NCBI RefSeq assembly: GCF_017355365.1 | Contig: NZ_JADIJR010000027.1 | Location: 1 to 39,668, forward strand | DNA: 39,668 nt | Direction of reading: 5' to 3' | From: Microbacterium sp. SD291 | GTDB taxonomy: Bacteria; Actinomycetota; Actinomycetes; Actinomycetales; Microbacteriaceae | Part shown: positions 23,957-31,508 of the stretch, in pieces | How positions within the stretch are numbered: the first letter of the stretch is position 1 | Layout: each line of letters begins with the position of its first letter | Position numbers and translations under genes: made by a program | Notes under the pieces: generated by a model | What the model was told of the DNA's origin: nothing | The model's database searches: none | Seen by the model: only the letters and a program-made list of their open reading frames with translations

Positions 23957-24748
23957 TCACACCGCGCCGATGAAGTTCCAGGCGCCGGTGGCGACCGCGA
24001 CCCAGATCGCCACCACCGGGATCACGGCCGAAGACAGCACGAGCACGGTGTCTCGCCAGGTCCACACCGACTCACGGGCCCACGAGCGGGCTCCGGTGCC
24101 GCCGAAGCCGCGCGCCTCCATCGCCGTGGCCAGCGACGTGCCGCGCCGGATCGCCAGCACGAACAGTGCGAACGCCATGCCGAGCGCCCGGCGGATCCTC
24201 CCCTGATCGGCGACGCCGCGCGCGCGCCGGGCGAGCCCGAGCGCACGCCAGTCCTCCACCAGCAGCCCGAGCATCCGCATGCCGGCCAGCGCACCCACGA
24301 CGAACCGGGCCGGCAATCGCAGCCTCTGGGCGAGGTCGTCGGCGAGGTCGGTGGGATCGACCGTGACGAACAGCACCACCGCAGGCAGGCCGATCGCGAG
24401 CACGCGCACCGCGGTCGCCGCGGCGAGCGACAGCGATCCGTCGCTGACGCGCATCAGCAGCCACTCGAAGTGGATCTCGCCGCTGTTCACGCCGTACAGC
24501 GCGATCGTGACGGCCCCGAGCGGAGCGGCGATCCAGAGCAGGGCCGTGCGCGTCCAGAACTCGCGGGCGCCGAGCCCCGCGAGCACCAGCAGCGGGATCT
24601 CGAGCAGGAGCGCGACGGATGCCGAGACCACGTCGATCGAGAACACCAGCGGAACCGCGATGAGGAGGGAGGCCGCGAGCTTCGCCAGCGCGGAGCGCGT
24701 CGCGATCGGGCCGGTGCGCTCGATGCGTGCGGTGAGCGGATCGATCAT
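23957..24748 (-). CDS. ykoC: ECF transporter T component (YkoC-like)
   Basis: The 263-residue membrane protein is the energy-coupling transmembrane subunit of an ECF importer. Five or so membrane helices surround the cytoplasmic coupling helices, which carry the two Ala-Arg-Gly motifs that dock on the ATPases, seen as RARG (175-178) and EARG (211-214). Its ATG overlaps the stop of the ATPase gene (ATGA). As the third gene of ykoE-ykoD-ykoC behind a TPP riboswitch it most likely energises import of a thiamine precursor such as HMP. Confidence 0.9.
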   Translation of the reverse strand: MIDPLTARIERTGPIATRSALAKLAASLLIAVPLVFSIDVVSASVALLLEIPLLVLAGLGAREFWTRTALLWIAAPLGAVTIALYGVNSGEIHFEWLLMRVSDGSLSLAAATAVRVLAIGLPAVVLFVTVDPTDLADDLAQRLRLPARFVVGALAGMRMLGLLVEDWRALGLARRARGVADQGRIRRALGMAFALFVLAIRRGTSLATAMEARGFGGTGARSWARESVWTWRDTVLVLSSAVIPVVAIWVAVATGAWNFIGAV

Positions 24749-26205
24749 GCGCCCACCCCGAACCGGCGAGCGTGCAGTGCCTGCAGCACGGCCTCGTCGT
24801 GGCTGATCGCGACGATCGCGGTGCCCTCGTCGCGCAGCCGGGCGATGATCGAGACGAGCTCGGCCCAGGTCCTCGCGTCCTGCCCGAACGTCGGCTCGTC
24901 GAGGACGATCACCTGCGGCCGCGTGGCGAGCGCCGCGGCGACGGTCAGCCGCCGCTTCTCGCCGCCGGACAGCGTGTACGGATTGGCCTCGGCGAGCGGC
25001 GCCAGCCGCAGCCGCTCGAGCAGCTCCTCGGTGCGCCCGGCGATCTCGGCCTCGCCGAGTCGCAGCGCGCGCGGGCCGACGGAGAGCTCCTCCCGCACGG
25101 TCTTGGCGAGCAGCTGATGCTCGGGCGTCTGCAGCACGGTGGCGATGCGCGTGAGCAGCGCGCGCGACGACCAGCGCAGCGGGTCGGCGACCTCACCTGC
25201 GGCGAGGAGGGCGGATGCCGCGACCCGGCCCCGCTCGGCGGGGATGAGGCCGGCGAGGGTCAGCCCGAACGTCGACTTGCCGGAGCCGTTCGCGCCCGTG
25301 ATGCCGATGGCCTCCCCCGCGCGCACGTCGAGGTCGAGCGGTCCCGCGACCGGCAGCCTCCGCCGCCGGGACACGACGAGCTCGTGCGTCTCCAGCAGCA
25401 GGTCACCTGATGCCCTCGCGGGGGGCGGCGGGACCGCCGGCGGGTGCCCGGGGACCCAGACTCCGGATGCCGCGAGCTCGGCGCCCCTCGCGCCGAGCAC
25501 TTCACCGGGGGTGCCGTCGGCGAGCACGATCGTGCCATCAGGCTCGGCACCGAGCACGATGACACGGGTCACCAGCGGCAGCCAGACGTCGATGCGGTGC
25601 TCGATCACGATCAGGGTCGCCCCGCTGGCGTCGAGGGCGGCGGCCACGGCGTCCCGCACATCGCGCACCCCCTCTGGGTCGAGGTTCGCGGTCGGTTCGT
25701 CGAGCAGGATCGCGCCGGGCCGCATCGCGAGCACGCCCGCCAGCGCGAGCCGCTGCTTCTGCCCGCCGGAGAGGGCGTTCGTGGAGCGATCGAGGGGAAC
25801 ATCGAGCTGCACGGCATCCAGCGCCTCACGCACCCGGTGCCAGATCTCCTCACGGGGAACCCCGAGGTTCTCGCACCCGAACGCCACGTCGTCGCCGACG
25901 CGCGCGAGCATCGTCTGCGTGTCCGGGTCCTGCAGCACCATCCCCACACGCCCGCGGGCCTCGGTCGACCGCACGCCGTCGACGAGCAGCTCGCCGTGCG
26001 TCTCCCCCTCGTCTGCACCGCCGAGAACGCCGCCGAACCCCTGCAGGAGCGTCGACTTGCCCGAGCCGGACGCGCCGAGCAGCAGTACGCGCTCCCCTGG
26101 CTCGATCCGCAGATCCGCCTCGCGGACGGCCCAGCGCAGCCGGGTCGCGTACCGCCATCCCCAGCCGCGGGCTTCGAGTGCGGCGGGGGTGACCAGGGGA
26201 CTCAC
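24745..26205 (-). CDS. ykoD: ECF transporter fused double ATPase (YkoD-like)
   Basis: This 486-residue protein fuses two ABC ATPase domains. The first has Walker A GASGSGKST, signature LSGGQKQRLALA and Walker B ILLDEPTANLD. The second has GANGSGKST, LSGGEKRRLTVA and VIVLDEPTFGQD. A linker rich in Pro/Ala (near residues 265-285) joins them. Both sites look competent. Such fused EcfA1-EcfA2 proteins drive ECF vitamin importers. The GTG start at 26205 overlaps the stop of the S-component gene, and the ykoC start overlaps this stop, so all three are translationally coupled. A longer upstream frame is antisense or shadow of ykoE and was rejected. Confidence 0.93.
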   Translation of the reverse strand: MSPLVTPAALEARGWGWRYATRLRWAVREADLRIEPGERVLLLGASGSGKSTLLQGFGGVLGGADEGETHGELLVDGVRSTEARGRVGMVLQDPDTQTMLARVGDDVAFGCENLGVPREEIWHRVREALDAVQLDVPLDRSTNALSGGQKQRLALAGVLAMRPGAILLDEPTANLDPEGVRDVRDAVAAALDASGATLIVIEHRIDVWLPLVTRVIVLGAEPDGTIVLADGTPGEVLGARGAELAASGVWVPGHPPAVPPPPARASGDLLLETHELVVSRRRRLPVAGPLDLDVRAGEAIGITGANGSGKSTFGLTLAGLIPAERGRVAASALLAAGEVADPLRWSSRALLTRIATVLQTPEHQLLAKTVREELSVGPRALRLGEAEIAGRTEELLERLRLAPLAEANPYTLSGGEKRRLTVAAALATRPQVIVLDEPTFGQDARTWAELVSIIARLRDEGTAIVAISHDEAVLQALHARRFGVGA

Positions 26206-26849
26206 ACCCGGGCTGCGACCTCGCGGCCGGCCGCGAAGCGGCTCAGCGCCCCGGTGGCGGCGAGACCGCGGGCGATCAGCCAGGCGCCGAGGCCGGCGAT
26301 GACCGCACCCGAGATCGTGCTCGACGCGATGTACACCGACGTGAACAGCGCATCGGCTCCGGCGTACCAGAGGATCATGTCGTTGATGCCGCAGGCGACG
26401 CCGGCGGCGGCCCCGGCGAGGATGGCGACCGGAAGGCGCCACACCCCGTAGAGGAACAGCAGGAAGACCAGTTCGGCGCCGAGGCCCTGGACCAGGCCCG
26501 ACACGATGGTCAGCGGGCCCCAGACGTTGCCGACGAGCGCGGAGATGATCGCCGCGACGAGCTCGGTGTAGAGCGCAGCACCCGGCTTGCGGATGATCAG
26601 CCCGCCCAGGACGCCCGCGATCAGCCAGGGGCCGTTCACGAGGGCCTGCACGCCGGGCAGCAGCGGAGTGAGCAGGCTGCTCGGGGCTTCGTAGCCGACG
26701 TTCCAGAGCAGGAAGATCGCGGCGCAGGCGACGGCGATGACGCTGGCGACGACGATGTCGACGACTCGCCAGCGCCAGAGCTGCGGCGAGCGAAGGCCCT
26801 TGGCGACGGATGCCGATTCCGCAGTGGAACGGTTCGTTGAAGTGCTCAT
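26202..26849 (-). CDS. ykoE: ECF transporter S component for thiamine precursor (YkoE-like)
   Basis: The 215-residue membrane protein has about five to six hydrophobic helices and segments typical of YkoE: WRWRVVDIVVASVIAVACAAIFLLWN, VNGPWLIAGVLGGLIIRKPGAALYTEL, VWGPLTIVSGLVQGLGAELVFLLFLY, and CGINDMILWYAGADALF. It binds the substrate, predicted to be hydroxymethylpyrimidine or thiamine because a TPP riboswitch immediately precedes it. The GGAGGAG ribosome site lies at the riboswitch 3' end, so ligand binding probably limits translation of the whole operon. No ykoF gene is seen. Confidence 0.93.
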   Translation of the reverse strand: MSTSTNRSTAESASVAKGLRSPQLWRWRVVDIVVASVIAVACAAIFLLWNVGYEAPSSLLTPLLPGVQALVNGPWLIAGVLGGLIIRKPGAALYTELVAAIISALVGNVWGPLTIVSGLVQGLGAELVFLLFLYGVWRLPVAILAGAAAGVACGINDMILWYAGADALFTSVYIASSTISGAVIAGLGAWLIARGLAATGALSRFAAGREVAARV

Positions 26850-26856
26850 CTGTGAC

Positions 26857-26950
26857 TCCTCCCTGCGCTGGCATGACCCAGATCAGGTTCGACGGTCGAA
26901 GCGCGATTCGCTCCCTCTCAGCCCGGCTCGCCGGACTCCCGTGGTTGTAG
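26857..26950 (-). promoter_or_regulatory. TPP (THI-box) riboswitch
   Basis: Reading the minus strand, the conserved pieces appear in order: CACGGGAGTCC near 26943, GGGCTGAGAGGG with CTGAGA at 26921-26916, and ACCTGATCTGGGTCATG (26888-26872) running into CCAGCG at 26866, then GGGAGGAG. These are the pyrimidine- and pyrophosphate-sensing parts of the thiamine pyrophosphate aptamer. The Shine-Dalgarno sequence of ykoE directly follows, suggesting that TPP hides the ribosome site. Confidence 0.95.
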
Positions 26951-27020
26951 AGACGATCCTACCCGCTCCCGACACTCGCGTCACTCGTGCTGCGAACCGC
27001 CGATCCCGGCCGGAATTCGG

Positions 27021-27026
27021 TAGCGT
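27021..27026 (+). promoter_or_regulatory. -10 box of a leaderless promoter (carboxypeptidase-like gene)
   Basis: TAGCGT is followed by GAGGAG and then the GTG at 27033. The purine run touches the start codon and so is unlikely to serve as a ribosome site. Confidence 0.55.
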
Positions 27027-27032
27027 GAGGAG

Positions 27033-28517
27033 GTGACTGCTCCTGACTCCGCCGAGGCCGTCGCCGACGTGCCCCCGGATGACGCGCCCGCCGGTGCGAC
27101 CGCGGTCGTCGAGGCGCCGACCGGTGAGACCGCTGCACAGCCGACTGCCCAGTGGGCGGATCGCGTGCGTCCTGCGACCGCGCTGACCTGGGTGGATGCG
27201 TCCGAGGTCGCCGGCCACCCGCCGATGGCGACCCTCGACGGCGATGAGGACAGGGAGTCCGGTGCTGCGCTGCTGCGCGGCGCGAAACTGCGCCCTGCCT
27301 TCTCCCGGCCGGGCGTGCTGGTGCCGCTCGGCATCCTCACGGGCCTCGTCGCAACATACTGCGGCGCCACGCTGCTCTGGCCGCTCCATGAGGTCGCCCC
27401 GACTGTGCGGGCCGTCGAATTCGAAGCCGCACCTGCGCCGCCTGCCGCGGTGACCTGGCTGGCTCAGGGCAGCGCCGCCGTCGGCGTCGGCGGAATGGGC
27501 ACCGTGTCCTCGAGCCTGGATCCCGCGGCGATCGCGAGCGTGACCAAGGTCGTCTCGAGTCTGATGGTGCTGGATCGGATGCCGCTCGCCGTCGGCGAGC
27601 AGGGTCCCGAGTTCTCCTTCACCTGGTCGGACAACATCGACTACTGGGACTATCGCCGCAACGATCAGTCCGCGCTGGACGTTCCCGTCGGCGGCGTGCT
27701 CACCGAGTACCAGCTGCTGCAGGGGACGCTTCTGGGTTCGGCGAACAACTACATCGATCGGCTCGCCGACGAGATCTGGGGCTCGGACCGGGCGTTCGCC
27801 GCGGCCGCCGAGACCTGGCTGCGCGACCGCGGCATCGAGGGGATCACGGTCGTGACGCCGTCCGGATTCCACGAGGACAACGTCGCGACGCCGGCGGCGC
27901 TGATCGAGCTCGCCGAGAACGCCATGAGCAACCCCGTGTTCGCGAGCATCGTCGGCACACCGTCGGTCGAGCTCCCCGGCGCAGGCACGGTCGTCAACAC
28001 CAACGGGATGCTGGCGGACGCCGGCGTCGTGGGGGTCAAGACAGGGACCCTCGAGGAGAGCTGGAACCTGCTCACCGCGAAGGACGTCACGATCGGCGAT
28101 TCGACGGTCAGGCTGTACGCGGCGGTGCTCGGACAGGCCGACGACGAGCAGCGCCTCGAGGCGACGAGGTCGCTCTTCAGCCAGATCGAGGCCGAGCTGC
28201 GCGAGCAGCCGCCCGCAGTGCCGAAGGACACCGTCATCGGGACCGTCGAGACGATGTGGGGCACGGAGGTCGACATCATCACGGCCTCCGATGCCGACGC
28301 CGTGCTGTGGGATTCCGCGGCGGCGGAGTCGACTGCGGAGTTCTCGCTCGGCGACCTGCGCGACGAGGGCGACGATGTCGGAACCCTGACCACCTCCGGT
28401 CCGCTCGGCACCGTGACGACGGTGCTGGAGCTGGCCGACGAAGTCTCAGACCCCAGCCCGTGGTGGCGACTGACGCACCCGCTGGAGCTGTTGGGCCTCG
28501 CCGACGCACAGCGCTGA
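27033..28517 (+). CDS. D-alanyl-D-alanine carboxypeptidase-like (peptidase S11) membrane protein
   Basis: The 494-residue protein has a cytoplasmic disordered N terminus (1-90), one membrane helix (about 93-116) and an extracellular penicillin-binding fold. The three active-site motifs are present: S169-V-T-K172, S235-A-N237 and K336-T-G338. It should trim the terminal D-alanine of cell-wall peptides, with the domain outside the membrane. The last 90 residues are acidic and may form a second small domain before WWRLTHPLELLGLADAQR. The GTG start fits a leaderless promoter. The very end of the gene joins a 13-base tandem repeat array that continues past the stop codon. Confidence 0.88.
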   Translation: MTAPDSAEAVADVPPDDAPAGATAVVEAPTGETAAQPTAQWADRVRPATALTWVDASEVAGHPPMATLDGDEDRESGAALLRGAKLRPAFSRPGVLVPLGILTGLVATYCGATLLWPLHEVAPTVRAVEFEAAPAPPAAVTWLAQGSAAVGVGGMGTVSSSLDPAAIASVTKVVSSLMVLDRMPLAVGEQGPEFSFTWSDNIDYWDYRRNDQSALDVPVGGVLTEYQLLQGTLLGSANNYIDRLADEIWGSDRAFAAAAETWLRDRGIEGITVVTPSGFHEDNVATPAALIELAENAMSNPVFASIVGTPSVELPGAGTVVNTNGMLADAGVVGVKTGTLEESWNLLTAKDVTIGDSTVRLYAAVLGQADDEQRLEATRSLFSQIEAELREQPPAVPKDTVIGTVETMWGTEVDIITASDADAVLWDSAAAESTAEFSLGDLRDEGDDVGTLTTSGPLGTVTTVLELADEVSDPSPWWRLTHPLELLGLADAQR

Positions 28518-28607
28518 CGCCCGGCTCTGGCGCCCAGCGCTGGCGCCCGGCTCTCGTGCCCAGCGCTGGCGCCCGGCGCTCGCGCCCGGCGCTCGTTCCC
28601 AGCGCTG
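28504..28607. repeat. 13-bp tandem repeat array at the 3' end of the carboxypeptidase gene
   Basis: Eight consecutive 13-base units with consensus GCGCCCRGCKCTS run from 28504 to 28607. The first unit encodes the last residues of the carboxypeptidase and supplies its stop codon region; the other seven are beyond the stop. Units alternate between CCCGGCTCT and CCCAGCGCT forms. AGCGCT is itself a palindrome. Confidence 0.8.
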
Positions 28608-28640
28608 ACGCCGCCGCGCATCGCTCCTGGCGGAGCCCGC

Positions 28641-28689
28641 GTGCGCGTTGTCGTCGCCCCGACGCACTCGAGGCGACAACCACGCGCAC
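28641..28689. repeat. hairpin element copy 1
   Basis: GTGCGCGTTGTCGTCGCC (28641-28658) is inversely repeated, with two mismatches, at the 28671-28689 end, around a short loop. It closely resembles the hairpin at 28733-28786 in both arms, so the two are copies of one element. Confidence 0.65.
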
Positions 28690-28732
28690 CTCGAAACGCC
28701 GACGACTCCGCGGCACGCCCACACGCCCATCC

Positions 28733-28786
28733 GGGGTGCGCGTCATCGTCGCCCCGCGCGCCCGAAGCGACAACGACGCGCACCCC
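28733..28786. repeat. hairpin element copy 2
   Basis: GGGGTGCGCGTCATCGTCGC starts at 28733 and is inversely repeated, with two mismatches, up to 28786. It shares the GTGCGCGTxxTCGTCGC arm with the copy at 28641-28689. Confidence 0.65.
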
Positions 28787-28840
28787 GCGACGTGGACGCA
28801 CTCGTGAACGTGCGGGCGCCGGCCTCGCGACCCCGCCACA

Positions 28841-29183
28841 GACCCCGAACAGCCGCCCCGCACGCCCAGACCCGACCACACGAGGTCCCACCCGCACACG
28901 CCACCGCACCCGCGATCCAACCAACTCCCCGGCCACGGACCCCGAACAGCCGCCCCGGACAACCAGACCCGACCACATGAGGTCCCACCGCACCCGCACC
29001 CGCACCCGCGATCCAACCAACTCCCCGGCCACGGACCCCAAGCGGCCGCCCCGGACAACCAGACCCGACCACATGAGGTCCCACCGCACACGCCACCGCA
29101 CCCGCGATCCAACCAACTCCCCGGCCACGGACCCCAAGCGGCCGCCCCGGACAGCTGGACCCGACCACATGAGGTCCCCGCAC
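28841..29183. repeat. 96-bp tandem repeats (three full copies and one partial)
   Basis: Copies start at 28841, 28938, 29034 and 29130 with the marker GACCCCRARCRGCCGCCCC, so the period is 97, 96 and 96 bases. Each has CCGACCACATGAGGTCC and GATCCAACCAACTCCCCGG at fixed places. The last copy breaks off after about 50 bases. The plus strand is C- and A-rich. The reading frames through it do not look coding on either strand. Confidence 0.85.
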
Positions 29184-29221
29184 GGGACGCGACAGATCAC
29201 GACACCGCCTCCCCTACAAAG

Positions 29222-29260
29222 CACGACGCCCCGCCCCGAACTCCGGGGCGGGGCGTCGTG
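29222..29260. terminator. strong hairpin terminator
   Basis: CACGACGCCCCGCCCCG (29222-29238) and its exact inverse (29244-29260) form a 17-base stem with a 5-base loop. It lies 10 bases beyond the stop of the minus-strand ABC exporter operon and probably ends it; CTTTG follows on the minus strand rather than a long U-tract. Confidence 0.8.
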
Positions 29261-29270
29261 AGTGCCGGGC

Positions 29271-31508
29271 TCAGGCCCTGGCGTCTCCGGCGTCGGGGCG
29301 ATCGACCACGGCCTCGGCGGCGGCGACCTCGGCGGCGGGCGCCTGCGCGCCGACCGAGACGCCGACGCGAGCCGCGTCAGCCTCGGCATCCGCGTCGCCG
29401 GTGACGACCACGGGGGTCGATCCGGTGAGCGCATCCTCGGCGTCGATGTCGGATGCCGCCTGCTCGAACTGCGACTGATACAGACGCCAGTAGGCGCCCT
29501 GCGCGGCGATCAGCTCGTCGTGCGTGCCCTTCTCCACGATGTCGCCGTGCTCCATCACGAGGATGAGATCGGCGTCGCGGATCGTCGACAGGCGGTGCGC
29601 GATCACGAACGAAGTGCGCCCCTGACGGAGCGCGGCCATCGCGTGCTGCAGCAGCAGCTCGGTGCGGGTGTCGACCGCCGACGTCGCCTCATCCAAGATG
29701 AGGATCGACGGCTGCGCGACGAACGCCCTGGCGATCGTGATGAGCTGGCGCTCACCCGCCGAGACGTTCGAGGCGTCCTCGTCGAGCACCGTGTCGTATC
29801 CCTCGGGGAGGGCGTGCACGAAGCGGTCGACGTACGTCGCCTTGGCGGCGGCGAGGACTTCCTCGTCGGTCGCGGTGGAGCGGCCGTACCGGATGTTCTC
29901 GCGGATGCTGCCTGCGAACAGCCACGGGTCCTGCAGCACCATGCCGGTGCGCGAGCGCAGGTCATCGCGGGTCATGTCCGAGATGTCCTGCCCGTCGAGC
30001 AGGATGCGCCCGCCGCTGAGCTCGTAGAACCGCATGATGAGGTTGACCAGAGTGGTCTTGCCCGCACCGGTCGGCCCGACGATCGCGACCGTCTGCCCCG
30101 GCTCCACCTGGAACGACAGGTCCGTGATGAGCGGACGGTCCTCGGAGTAGGAGAACGCGACGTTCTGGAACTCGATGACGCCCTTGCCGTCGACGACGGT
30201 GGGGGCGTCGTCGGCATCCGCGTCCTGCTCGTCCTCGTCGAGCAGCTGGAAGACGCGCTCCGCGGATGCGGTGCCCGACTGCACGACCGCGGCCATTCCG
30301 CCGAGCTCGGCGAGCGGCTGAGAGAACTGCTGCGAGTACTGGATGAACGCCTGCACGTCACCGAGCCGCAGCTGTCCGTTCGCGACCATCAGGCCGCCGA
30401 GCACGGCGAGTGCCGCATAGCTGAGGCTGCCGACGAAGGTCATCGCCGGCATGATGATGCCGGAGAGGAACTGCGCCTTGAACGCCGACTGGAAGAGCTC
30501 CTCGTTCTCGACCTGGAACTTGTCCAGCGCGTCCTGCTCGCGGCCGAAGACCTTGACCAGCGCGTGGCCGGAGAAGGCCTCCTCGACGCGCGCGTTCAGT
30601 CGGCCGACCTTGCGCCACTGGGCACCGAAGGCCTTCTGCGAGCGCGGCCCGATGATGCCGAAGATCACGCCCATCAGCGGGAGCGAGATCAGGGCGACGA
30701 GTGCGAGCTGCCACGAGATCGAGAACATCATGACCAGCACGCCGACGACGGTGAGCACCGAGGTGAGCGCGCCCGAGAGGGACTGCTGCATGGTCTGCGT
30801 GATGTTGTCGATGTCGTTCGTGACGCGGGAGATCAGCTCGCCGCGCTGCACCTTGTCGAAGTACGACAGGGGCAGGCGGTTGATCTTCGCCTCGACCTCT
30901 TCACGCAGGCGCCACATGGTCCGCACCATGATGACGTTGATGACGTAGCCCTGGATCCAGCTCAGCAGCGCCGAGACCACGTAGATCCCGAGCACGGCGA
31001 TGATGATCCAGCGCATCGCGTCGAAGTCGATGCCGGACCCGACGGTGAAGTCGTTCATCGCCGCGAGCTGGTTGGCGAAGTCTGTCTGGCCGAACTGACG
31101 CAGCTGCTCGATGACCTCGCTCTTCGGGGTCCCGACCGGGAACCCGGGGAAGTCGCCGTTCGGCTTCGCGAGCTCGTTCGAGATGAATCCGGCGTACACG
31201 AGGTTGGTCGCCTCGGCGAGCACCTTGGGCGCCGCCACCGCCAGCACGACGCCGACGGCCCCGAGGAACGACACGAACGCGAACCAGACGGCCGACGGCT
31301 TCAGCAGCCCGATCATCCGGCCGAAGCTCTTGCCGAAGTTGTCGGCCTTGCCAGGCGCGACGCTGTCCCAGTCGCCGGAGTTCTGGCGGGCCTGCTCGGC
31401 GAGCTCGGCCTCGTACTTCTCCTCTTCGGTGAGCTCGGGCTCGACGGCGGGCGATGCTGCCTTGCCGCGGCCGCGCTGCGGCCGCGGGGGTGCGGTGTTG
31501 TCGCTCAT
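29271..31508 (-). CDS. ABC exporter half-transporter with intact Walker B Glu (multidrug type)
   Basis: The 745-residue protein has an N-terminal cytoplasmic region, six membrane helices (about 75-420) and an ATPase domain with Walker A GPTGAGKTTLVNL, a variant signature NVSAGERQLITIARA, and Walker B ILILDEATSAVD with the catalytic Glu. A loop of about 90 residues between the first two helices (LVYAGFISNELAKPNGDFPG) and an Ala/Asp-rich C-terminal tail of about 60 residues make it longer than usual. It overlaps the upstream half-transporter gene by ATGA and surely forms a heterodimer with it. The pair resembles the multidrug or lipid exporters of the LmrCD/TM287-288 kind; the substrate is unknown. 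Confidence 0.93.
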   Translation of the reverse strand: MSDNTAPPRPQRGRGKAASPAVEPELTEEEKYEAELAEQARQNSGDWDSVAPGKADNFGKSFGRMIGLLKPSAVWFAFVSFLGAVGVVLAVAAPKVLAEATNLVYAGFISNELAKPNGDFPGFPVGTPKSEVIEQLRQFGQTDFANQLAAMNDFTVGSGIDFDAMRWIIIAVLGIYVVSALLSWIQGYVINVIMVRTMWRLREEVEAKINRLPLSYFDKVQRGELISRVTNDIDNITQTMQQSLSGALTSVLTVVGVLVMMFSISWQLALVALISLPLMGVIFGIIGPRSQKAFGAQWRKVGRLNARVEEAFSGHALVKVFGREQDALDKFQVENEELFQSAFKAQFLSGIIMPAMTFVGSLSYAALAVLGGLMVANGQLRLGDVQAFIQYSQQFSQPLAELGGMAAVVQSGTASAERVFQLLDEDEQDADADDAPTVVDGKGVIEFQNVAFSYSEDRPLITDLSFQVEPGQTVAIVGPTGAGKTTLVNLIMRFYELSGGRILLDGQDISDMTRDDLRSRTGMVLQDPWLFAGSIRENIRYGRSTATDEEVLAAAKATYVDRFVHALPEGYDTVLDEDASNVSAGERQLITIARAFVAQPSILILDEATSAVDTRTELLLQHAMAALRQGRTSFVIAHRLSTIRDADLILVMEHGDIVEKGTHDELIAAQGAYWRLYQSQFEQAASDIDAEDALTGSTPVVVTGDADAEADAARVGVSVGAQAPAAEVAAAEAVVDRPDAGDARA

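Larger units (their letters stand above)
28518..29270. other. 753-bp gene-free region, repeats only
   Basis: Between the carboxypeptidase stop and the stop of the ABC exporter gene I see no convincing gene. The region is a series of repeats: the 13-base array, two related hairpins, the 96-base tandem array and a terminator hairpin. Open frames exist on both strands only because the sequence lacks T and A at stop positions; they are Arg/Pro- or Gly/Trp-rich and have no start context or homologous feel. About 80 bases around 28787-28840 hold nothing I can name. Confidence 0.7.

Noticed and set aside
28841..29183. CRISPR-like array
   Set aside because: The repeats are 96-97 bp and contiguous, with no unique spacers between short repeats and no cas genes nearby. 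It is a minisatellite-type tandem repeat.
27749..29434. Long minus-strand frame through the repeat block
   Set aside because: It is antisense to the carboxypeptidase gene and then runs through repeats. Its Gly/Trp/Arg-rich repeats follow the DNA period and have no start context.
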